This document shows positions 1 to 8,575 of a DNA stretch of 64,000 nucleotides, one piece after another. Positions within the stretch are counted from its first letter, which is position 1. Each line of letters begins with the position of its first letter. The notes under the pieces are model-generated. The model saw only the letters and a program-made list of their open reading frames with translations. It was not told where the DNA came from and did not search any database. Source of the stretch: Filosporella fistucella (Eukaryota; Ascomycota; Leotiomycetes; Helotiales); the NCBI GenBank assembly GCA_030077755.1, contig JAQJZZ010000008.1, positions 186,001 through 250,000 of the forward strand, in the 5' to 3' direction. Position numbers and translations under genes: made by a program.

Positions 1-281
1 ATGTGGATGTCAACGGGACTCGGGAACAGGAACTGGAAAGAGAGAATGAGAAGCTGAGACGAGAAGTGGAACAGTTCAAGCGGGACGTCCAGGGGAGAAG
101 TCCAACTAAAAGTCGAATGCCTCTCCGCGAAAGCAGAATAAACAGAGAGACCGATATTGGACGGGAGATGGAACGCATGACACTTGGAGCTGAAACGCCA
201 AAGAACATGAGTCCGGTGAAGAAAGTCAGGAAGCTGACAGTAAAGAAGTGGGATATGGTTGATGATGGGGAGATGCTTTGA
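1..281 (+). CDS. 3' end of a coiled-coil protein (partial)
   Basis: An open frame enters from the left edge and ends at TGA 279-281. No ATG near the edge is required, so this is the last exon of a gene whose 5' part lies outside the window. The visible 92 residues start with a charged heptad-like stretch (ELERENEKLRREVEQFKRDV), typical of a coiled coil. A basic, Ser/Pro-containing linker with possible SP phosphosites (GRSPTKSR, NMSPVKK) follows, and then a short conserved-looking tail ending KKWDMVDDGEML. I do not recognise the family. Cytoskeletal or kinetochore proteins often look like this, but that is only compositional. It converges on the next gene (494-1341, minus). Confidence 0.6.
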   Translation, partial: VDVNGTREQELERENEKLRREVEQFKRDVQGRSPTKSRMPLRESRINRETDIGREMERMTLGAETPKNMSPVKKVRKLTVKKWDMVDDGEML

Positions 282-493
282 TTTCCCGGAAGATCGAATG
301 TTAGTGTAATGTTTACATTGGTAGATTACTTTTACGGCGTTGAGCCAGCCTGGGTGGATGACTAGCATGGAGGCGTTCTTTAGGCTGATTGATTGAAATA
401 CTGAATATATCCAAATTTGCATTTTCCATTTCCACGCTCTACCAGCACAGATATTCTCTATTTGCGTCCAGTTAAGCATCCAACAACTCCCAC

Positions 494-1341
494 CTAAGCA
501 CCAGTCGCAGCAGCTGCGGCCTTCTTCTTGCCAGCACCCTTCTTCTTATTCTTCTTCTTGGGATCTCTTTCCACAATTTCAAAATCCCGTTCCTCAATCT
601 CAAAATCTCGTTCTTTCATATTTGGAGAGACATCTCGTGCAGCCGCAGCGGCTGCGGCTTTCTTGCCCTTCTTCTTCTTCCTGTTCTCTGTGTTAGGAGG
701 TGAAATTACTAGGAATGGGGCATAATACTTCTTTGGCTCTCGTTCTTCAATCTCGAAGTCCCTCCCTTCAATATCTATGTCCCGAGCTTCGATATTGATG
801 TCTCGTGCCGTAGCTGCTGCAGCGGCTTTCTTTCCCTTCTTCTTCTTTTTCTTGGGTTCTCGTTCTTCAATTTCGAAGTCTCTCCCTTCAATATCTATGT
901 CCCGAGCTTCGATATTGATGTCTCGTGCCGTAGCTGCTGCAGCGGCTTTCTTTCCCTTCTTCTTCTTTTTCTTGGGTTCTCGTTCTTCAATCTCGAAGTC
1001 TCTCTCGTCGAGTGGTAGATCGCGAGCTTCGAAGTCGACATCCCGGGCCGCTGCGGCGGCAGCAGCTTTCTTACCCTTCTTCTTCTTTCTTGTATATGTT
1101 AATGAGGCCTCTGCTAGAAGGGGTTCGTTAAGAGCACTTACTTTTTGGGCTCTCGCTCTTCAATCTCGAAATCTCTCTCCTCTATCTCAAAATCACGTGC
1201 TGTCATCACATTATGTCCAGCTGGCAAAGCAGCAGCACGGGCAGTGAGAGAGATAGCTCCATTGGAACCTGTGTTCGTTGGAGCAGAGTTGACTGCTAAA
1301 ATAGAGAGGGAGAGAATGAGAGATAGTGTTGAGGTACGCAT
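494..1341 (-). CDS. Secreted tandem-repeat protein, KEP/RiPP-precursor-like
   Basis: Model complement(join(494..1088,1142..1341)), 264 residues. The 53-nt intron has donor GTAAGT and acceptor AAG, and the frame continues across it. The start at 1341 gives a clear signal peptide (MRTSTLSLILSLSILAVNSA, cleavage probably before PTNT). The mature part is built of modules with an acidic/hydrophobic hexapeptide between arginines: DFEIEE (six exact copies), DFEIVE, DINIEA, DIDIEG, DVDFEA, DLPLDE. These alternate with basic runs of the type EPKKKKKKGKK and an Ala stretch. The repeat unit is 40 residues and there are no cysteines. Fungal kexin-processed repeat proteins and RiPP precursors share this plan of signal peptide, repeats and basic cleavage sites. 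Dibasic KK is present but KR/RR is rare, so the kexin assignment is inference. No RiPP-modifying enzyme gene is visible nearby. Confidence 0.72.
730..1098. repeat. 120-bp tandem repeat inside the secreted repeat gene
   Basis: The block repeats with a period of exactly 120 bp. Bases 781-880 and 901-1000 differ at very few positions, and a third, more diverged copy runs to about 1098. The period equals 40 codons, so copy number can change without breaking the frame. Weaker copies of the same coding unit continue on both sides. Confidence 0.9.
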
Positions 1342-2728
1342 GTTAGAGGTACGAGATTGGTGGAGCCAATGAGTGTGATGAATAACAAAATGCGAGAAAA
1401 AGACTGCAAACCAGTTGCAGCAAGAAAAGAATGAATAGACACAAGAAGAGACCAAGACGGTGGAAGCAGATGCTATAAGTACGGCACAGAGATGTATCAA
1501 GGTGCTCTATCCCCCATGGAGAGTCTCCTGCGAAAGCCCCAGAATGTCATCCTCTAACTCGCCAACCTCATCCCGCTTCTCATCTTACGTCTTGGAATTC
1601 TCTCAGATGAAAAAGCACACACGCCAAGCTTTGCTACATTTTAGGTTTAACTTAACCTTAATCGAAACATGGGACGAGTTCGAGACAAGCTTTTATCCTG
1701 ATACACTGACACGGGGGTTTGATTCCCATCCCAAGTCTGCTTCACTAACATATTCTGTTATCAACTTTATATCGAAAGTATATCAAACTCGAAGGGTCGT
1801 CCAAGGTTTAAATTCTTAGACGTGTGATTGCCAAGACCTGTGACGTTCTTTGATTCTAGACATGTCATTGGAGGGTCTGAAACACTTAGTACTTCCAACC
1901 CGCATTGAAACGCCAAGACTGAAACAGTGAGTGAGGCAGAGAGACAGATGAGAGACTTTTGATTGGAGACTGACCATGGGAGTAGGAGGGTAAAATGCGG
2001 GAAGAGAGGGAGTGTGCGGCGTGAATGCGGGTTGTATCTTGGTATGGGTGGTTTAATTGAATTGCGTTGGGAAAGCGACAGCAAGAGCTTCATTGCTCGA
2101 GGGGTGACATGTCTTTGCATATTTATCGGCTTTAAGATTTATAAACTGCAAGACGGATCTTCGAGTGTTTAAAAAAAAGTAAAAGATTTCCAAAGAAGGA
2201 GACGAGTTGTGGCAGAGAAATTTGTGATCATCCTGGGAAGACTGATCGATGGTCTACCTTTCTGTACTGCATACTGCTCTTCGGCGCCGAACCAATAATC
2301 GGTCGGGAAAGGCTTATAGACAGTATTTGTGTTGGATCAAGTTTTCATCTTCTGAATGCGATTGAGAAATGAATGTTAAGTTCTTATCGGGCGTTATTAC
2401 TGACTTGCGGTCTAGTGCGGAAAATGTGGCATACAGCAATAATAGAAAATTAACATTGAAATGTTATTTATTATCTATAGAAGGGACACTTTGCACAATT
2501 GGCGTCAAAAGGCTCATGATTGATACGACAGAGACTAATTGAGATGAAGTTGCTTCGCAAGCATCTATGGGCTTCTCGAAGACTCGAACAACAAGTATGA
2601 GTGACGAAGAAGATATTAGCCTGTGGGTCGCCGCTTTATTCCAAACAGTCTGTCGTTTTGGTGAACAAATGCATGGAAACGTGATTGTATATCCCTGAAC
2701 TACATAGCTAACAGCAGGATTTGATTGA
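1342..2728. other. Gene-poor stretch upstream of the secreted repeat gene
   Basis: It contains the promoter of the minus-strand gene starting at 1341. Several open frames under 120 codons occur on both strands, but none shows a recognisable motif or convincing splice signals. A short A run lies near 2170. I see no supported gene. Confidence 0.5.
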
Positions 2729-3157
2729 ATGGCTCTCCTGCGTCGATTTCCCAAAGTCAAAGGGAATTGGATGCCAGAATCAACAAGCGATCTTCCACGT
2801 AGTCAAAGTTCTAGCAGTATACCGAAGAGTCAGCGGGCTAGCAGGAAGAGAAGCAGTACTGTAAGCCCAGCGCTGCAACTACGCAGGAAGCAATCTGCTC
2901 CGGCAATAGGACCAGAAAATATTCCGAGTTCGCAAACACCGAAGCATCTAGAAGATCTGGGAAGAGACTCACACTTCAGTAGTAGTTGCACATTTGCTAT
3001 TAGCTGTACAGTTTCCAAAAATTCACCATCCATTCATGCCACCCCCTTCCCCTTTCCAGAAGTCCCCAAAATGATCCCACGAAAAGTTTATATACCAAAA
3101 ATATTTCCTCAATTTAAAGTAGCAGAGACTCCGCCACCCCCCTCGAAATGGGAATGA
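2729..3157 (+). CDS. Possible Ser/Lys/Pro-rich hypothetical protein
   Basis: An uninterrupted 142-codon ATG frame. The first 70 residues are rich in Ser, Arg, Lys and Pro (for example LPRSQSSSSIPKSQRASRKR), as in disordered fungal nuclear proteins, and the rest is proline-rich. There is no known domain. A stop lies in frame just upstream, so the ATG at 2729 is the only possible start without splicing. An overlapping frame entered from an upstream ATG (near 2598) by a GT-AG intron ending at 2712 is also open for about 50 codons, so the true product is uncertain. It may be a chance frame. Confidence 0.25.
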   Translation: MALLRRFPKVKGNWMPESTSDLPRSQSSSSIPKSQRASRKRSSTVSPALQLRRKQSAPAIGPENIPSSQTPKHLEDLGRDSHFSSSCTFAISCTVSKNSPSIHATPFPFPEVPKMIPRKVYIPKIFPQFKVAETPPPPSKWE

Positions 3158-4097
3158 CCTGAAAATCCTCAAGAGGATTTTTACAGAAAATCGACCGGCC
3201 GCGTAGAACCTGAGCACCCTTATTTCTAGGGGAGTGGAATGCAAGACCACACCATGTAACCCATGGATGGTGGCGATGGCAGAATGAATAATTGGGTATA
3301 TGATACTAGAGGCGGTGGGTTGAGGCTAGCCTCACCTGAGAAATTTGAGAATACTCAACTTCTGTTTAGTTATCCCAAAAGGAATCGGGATGCGGAGCCT
3401 GAATCGAAGGATATAAAAACAAGAATTCGAGTCTGAATTTGTCTTAGGACTTTCCCTTGAGCCTTCCGACTAGTAGGCAGAGACAAGAGATTTGATTTGA
3501 GCATGGATTACATTTTTGGGATAGGTAGTTGTGTTGAAGGCTAAGTGAAAGAATGTACGAAGGAGGAATACTTGAGCTGTGGTGAGAGGGTAATATCGAG
3601 CAAAACCTCAACATATCCTGTTAGCTTCATGTTTCATTTGCATAAGAAGAGCACATAACCAAGCCCTGATTTCCTTCGATGCCGTACATTACACAGGATT
3701 ATCGATAGACTCATCTCAGCAATGAAGAGTATGCGCGTCATGAGGCCGAAATGGAACTTCTTGAAGGTCTTTCTGAGATTTTGCATTAACTCCAAAACCA
3801 GAACTTAACTCCACCGAGCGGTATGGCAAAGAGAGAGCACTTTGAATATCTGGAGAATGTAATTGAGTCCCGCAAAAAGTAGTTCGTTGAATTGGGAAAG
3901 AGTGTCCGTCAGCGGTTTGCATGGAAATGCCGTAGGTGAAGTAAAGGCGAGAAAATTCGTTGCACGACTCCCAGTATCCAATACCTTAGGACAGCTAAAC
4001 TTACACCTGCGACATAATAATCTCAGAAGACCCTATTATTGAACCATTTTCTTTTTAGTTCCGTTGACAATATAGGATTTTCTATCCTCGGTTATCT
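3158..4097. other. No supported gene
   Basis: Only short unconvincing open frames are present. I see no repeats or RNA gene. Confidence 0.5.
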
Positions 4098-4331
4098 CTA
4101 CAGTCGTTCGTGTCTTACCGACTTTGTGCCCGCGAAGGATTCGGTGATAGTTAAACATATCTTTTTCTTGCCAGAGAAAGCTTCCTGAGTAATCTTATTC
4201 TTCCATTTCTCCTCGTTAACGAACTGCAACACAGCTATAAAGAAAGTAGTCATGCCCGCCATGTTTCCATCCTGAAAACCTCTGGCATTCGCACAAACCA
4301 TGTCTTCATGCGTGACTTCAACACGGAGCAT
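4098..4331 (-). pseudogene. Acyl-CoA dehydrogenase-like fragment
   Basis: The minus-strand translation contains GFQDGNMAGMTTFF, NEEKWKNKITQEAFSGKK and ICLTITESFAGTKSV. This matches the middle domain of acyl-CoA dehydrogenases, where the strand around LTEPxAGSD binds FAD and substrate. Only about 77 residues remain against 400 or more in the family. Neighbouring minus-strand frames at 4378-4611 and 4584-4820 are open but in other phases and cannot be joined by good splice sites. I read the 4.1-4.8 kb segment as a decayed gene. The alternative is a chance resemblance, since the key SD of the consensus is replaced (GTKS). Confidence 0.45.
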
Positions 4332-6474
4332 TTTGAGGTCCGTAATGTTTTTCTTTAATATAGTGATTACAAGAATACTACTCTACTCTGGCAAAACGTG
4401 CATTTGAATCCCACGCCACTGTGGCTTTGCTTCCAGTATCAATGTCATTGGAGACAGGCATTTGTTCAAGCCACTTTATGGAGGCTACTTCCGAGTGACT
4501 AACCTCCTTCATCTTCTCCAGTGATTTGACAACCTCAAAATCACTTCTGTTCATCGCGCTCCTGCTTCTAATCACGTTTTCCCTCAGCTTTCCACGCTTC
4601 CAGAGGGCCAAATCATTACAGTAATTTCATTTGCCTCAGAAAAAACAGTCTTTGATATCTGCATTAGTTTTAACTGAGCCATGACGGCAAATAATCCTCT
4701 CTTAGGTCCACCAGAGATCACGGTTCGCATTCTCCAAAACTGTGGAACTTTTTCCAACATATTCTCAGCAATCACGACATCCAAAAGAACATGCAACATA
4801 TGAAAGGTCAATAGCTCCATGATAATTTGGAATGTGGGAACAGACTCAATACCTACTTTTAGCTATACTTTGCTTACTGCAAGTCACTCAGTTTTTTTTT
4901 TTTTTTGGAAAATGCTTTAGCTTACTGGCTACCAAGTACGAGCCACAGCTTTGGTGAAGAAGGCCATTTTAGCAGGCAAGGAACCACCAGACTTGTTTCC
5001 TCTTCAGAATCTTACAGGAGAAGTCCCCAAGCCCGATTTCTTGGAGATGAATGATGTCCTCAACATGCATCATTTCGTCAACTGTGTCGTACTTTTGCAA
5101 AATGGGACGAAACTGCAGAGGAATACGAATATTATGAGCCACCAAATATACCAGAGGAGCGGAATTATTCGAGGGGTTATACATCATCGAGCATTTTATC
5201 GAGTATTTCTTGCAGGTGTGGTGCTTCTAAAAGCCTACAAAGAAGCTTTCTTTTCTGGGTCAAAGAACGTGCCACCAGAAATGTTGCAAGAGCATATAAG
5301 TGCTTTCAGCTACCATAGTCACAAGATTCCCGATGCTTCACGATTAGAAGCGCTTGATTATTCGACCCAATATACATCCCACGACTATCTCAGGATCTAT
5401 CAGAAGAGAACAATTGCCCTCTGGATTGGGGATTCCCACAGGATGGCTGTGTAGAACAGAATAAATGTTCCTGCCACTATCGACTGTTATTCGCTGAAGA
5501 AGAAGGCATGGAGAACTATACCTGTCTCATTTCACTAGGCTTAAACTCGCATCATTCAATCGCCTATGTGCATATTACGATAGTTACTCTTGTGGCATTG
5601 TGAGAAACAACGGCAACTACGGCTACGGACGGAGAGGTGTCCGTGAAGACCAGGCTGAAGCGACTTGACGATTAATGGAGGCCCGAATAGAAGGGTTTCC
5701 GTTATTATCTTTGGTTCATTTTATGTCGAAGAAGTAACCGTGCCGATATTGATAGAAGATTCAATGAAAATAGATGTGATTGTGAGCCAAGTTCCGTGGA
5801 GCTTTCTCCAAGAGACTGATAAGTCAATATTGCCAATATACGACACGGTCTGTGAGAGTGTAAATATCTCACGTATACTCAATATTTTGTTCGATGAATA
5901 CCACCTACCCAATCACTTCGACGGCTACCCCATGGCAAGGCAGATATTCCAACTTTCTACATTTATTCTTCGTCAATATTTGAAGCTTCAATTCCAAACT
6001 CTAGTCTTTGAGCATTGCTACAAACACCAACTATTTGATGATTTCATGCGATCTTCTCGGATATTTGAAAGGGCTGATGATGGTGATTGCATGTTTGGCG
6101 GAGAGCTTCTTATGGGTTATCAGGTGCGAGGACTGGGCTATTTTATCGTTTCCCATGATAATGTTAGCGAAGAATGTATCTTGATTCTTTTAAGGTTTTC
6201 AGGACCTTCCAATTGATCAATAGCACCAATAGGCTTAAGCATATTATTTGATTCTTCTATTTTTTGTTCACTATGAGGCTGGGGACTAGTAGGCAAAGTA
6301 CTCCCATCAAACCCATGAAGCTTCAACTCTTATTAGACATGAGATATGACACCCTAGTGCCAAATTGTGGTCCGCATACCAGAAACAGGAAGTATTTTTT
6401 CATCATTAATTGCTCTCACACCAACATTTCTAAAGCGCCTCGCAAAAATAATATGCTTCCTATCATCATTATCT
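4332..6474 (+). pseudogene. Broken open frames of unknown origin
   Basis: Two plus-strand frames, 4951-5454 (167 codons) and 5665-6216 (183 codons), have protein-like composition and no recognised domain. Between them the frame 5415-5612 (CPLDWGFPQDGC onward) is also open but in a different phase, with no clear introns to join the three. The second frame is rich in Phe, Ile and Leu (FQLSTFILRQYLKLQFQTLVF). I think this is a degenerate gene, or one whose introns I cannot resolve. No function is proposed. A T run of 14 lies near 4892. Confidence 0.25.
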
Positions 6475-7344
6475 CTATGTTCTACAGGGCTTTGCAGCCC
6501 CTTGAGGATCCCGTCGTCGAAATACTACCCTGAAAGGATATTCAGAATAGTTTGAGATAAGTTTCTCCAATGCTACTTTTCCTCGCCATGGTTGTGGGCC
6601 ATTTTTCGAACTCATCTTCGTTGAGCCATGGAGAGTCACTCTGTCAACTCCCCACGAATCCTTTTTTCTCTGTACCCTAGGTTGTTCAATAATTGCTGTG
6701 TGGCCACATATCAAGCTTTCGCGACGTTGTGAAGGCCAGGCTTTTGCAAACCAGAAGTCGACTGGGGCTTTGAACCAAGCGATAACATCTTTGTCCCTGA
6801 TATTGTAATTCCCTATTTCAGGATCACCTGCCCACCAAAAGCACCCAAAATTCAACTCAGGCTGTAGTGCCGTCCCGGAAACTCTCTCGTGCAATATAAT
6901 ATCGCCGTTCGGCTTGTCTGGGAAATCTGAAATCATCTCGAATAAATTAGGATCTAGAAGAACGAGATGGCAGGAGTTTGTAATGACAGTGTACCCCGTA
7001 TGACTCGATAGATCGTATGTCTGAAGACCCCAGCCATGGCAATAATATACCAGATTTTCTGGCACCTGGAGTTTGTGGTAGCCATGGGCGGCGAATGCCG
7101 TTAAAACTTCGGAACGATTGCATATCCAAACTGAAACTTCCCTGTTTCCGCCTTGTTCAGATGTTCTCATTCTGTATAAAGCTCCCGTAACGTACGCAGC
7201 CTCGGGGTTTTTCGCAATGTAGTTCTCCATTCCCTCCCCATTCCATGGACACCATTGCTTATCTCGCACGAAACTTGCTTCCGTTTTTGGCGCTTCTAAT
7301 AGCACCATAGGGAGATCGTTGAATTGTGCTTTTTCCGCTGCCAT
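6475..7344 (-). CDS. Hypothetical protein, 289 aa
   Basis: A single-exon minus-strand frame of 289 codons whose ATG at 7344 sits in good context (gtcATGgc). The product has no signal peptide or membrane span. It is rich in Trp and aromatic residues (DKQWCPWNGEGMENY, FGCFWWAGDPEIGNYN, APVDFWFAKAWPSQRR) with a basic C-terminus (VVFRRRDPQGAAKPCRT). The Trp-dense pattern suggests a folded enzyme or lectin-like domain, but I do not recognise the family. It is the first intact gene after the decayed 2-6 kb region and stands alone, with more than 1.2 kb to the next gene upstream. Confidence 0.6.
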   Translation of the reverse strand: MAAEKAQFNDLPMVLLEAPKTEASFVRDKQWCPWNGEGMENYIAKNPEAAYVTGALYRMRTSEQGGNREVSVWICNRSEVLTAFAAHGYHKLQVPENLVYYCHGWGLQTYDLSSHTGYTVITNSCHLVLLDPNLFEMISDFPDKPNGDIILHERVSGTALQPELNFGCFWWAGDPEIGNYNIRDKDVIAWFKAPVDFWFAKAWPSQRRESLICGHTAIIEQPRVQRKKDSWGVDRVTLHGSTKMSSKNGPQPWRGKVALEKLISNYSEYPFRVVFRRRDPQGAAKPCRT

Positions 7345-8575
7345 GACACAGAATATCTTCAGCCAAATCGTAAGTTCCGGTTGAGTTTAACTTTGAGTAT
7401 CAATATCACACCTTTGAGCCGTTAGTTAAGCATCTTTTCTGGAAAGCGGCGGTATTATTTCCGTGCCTGGATGCTTGGTGGATATTAGAAAAGTTAGCTT
7501 ACGGGATTTTTATTGTAGAGAGTATCGATCGTCCATTCAAAAATGAATCAGCCTTCGTTATCGATTTAATGTAGAATCGTAGACTTGTTGAGTGTTAATC
7601 CATTCCACGTCAAAGATTATACAGGTGGATGTAATTCTACACTATTCGCTATGAGGATGATATTTGAAATGGGGAAATAAGAAAAGACAACAGATCGAAG
7701 AAAACGGCAGCAGGAGTCCAAATTCAATGTATTGTGTGGAACCACAACCTCACGATCATACAAACTGTTTCTGCTTGCAGAGCTTACGTCTTTGCCTCAC
7801 AGCATCTATGCCTCTCAGGGGCAGCATGAATGGCAGAGCAATATCATCTTTTAACCGCATTGAGGTTGAATCGGAGACCACCGATAGGTTGTTTACGTTG
7901 GAAATGGCTAGGATACATCTCTAGAACATATGTTTTAAGGCGGAATTTCCTGTCACTGATCTGCTGACTTATTTTTTTCTGGATAAATATTGATTTGCAA
8001 CGCCACAGGACAACCAGTATCATGCAGGAGTATTCGCATGGATTATATGATGCATGGACTCGGTTAAACTTTCAATCGTAACCTGCCATTCTCATGCAGA
8101 GCATTGAGAGGGGTTGCATCCGAAGTTCGGCTGCATCAAGCACGCTTTCGTGGCAGCACTTCGCGATATTTTCAACAGGATGGCGAGCATTCAAATCTTG
8201 CAATTGGAATGATCTGGAGTCTAAAGCTAAATCGTTCGATTATGCCACACCATTGTCAGGCTACGTCGTATTCGACTTTGTTGCGTATACCTCAATTGAA
8301 TAAACATCTAAATGTCCTCTAACACTTAGTTTGAAGCCCACATGAAAGTCATAAGATTGATATAACGATTAGCCAGAAGCTGTTACCTAAACGAAGGTCT
8401 ACAGTACTGTGGGACGAGGACAAGGCCGAAACAATTCATGCTCATGATGTCCATGCGATTGCAGAACTTTGCCGCTAAATAAACCTTCCAAGCAAGACTT
8501 AAATTCAAATCAAATACACCGCAGTCAATTTTACTAACACTCGAACTTTAATGATACTACTTACATCATAACAGC
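7345..8575. other. Intergenic, divergent promoters
   Basis: The stretch separates the minus-strand gene starting at 7344 from the plus-strand gene starting at 8576. Short frames at 7664-7924 and 8094-8322 show no conserved motif. I see nothing else. Confidence 0.5.

Noticed and set aside
777..1247. Long plus-strand frame (Ser/Phe/Ala-rich) opposite the secreted repeat gene
   Set aside because: It is the mirror of the minus-strand repeat. The minus reading has a signal peptide, an intron and regular peptide modules, so the plus frame is a shadow.
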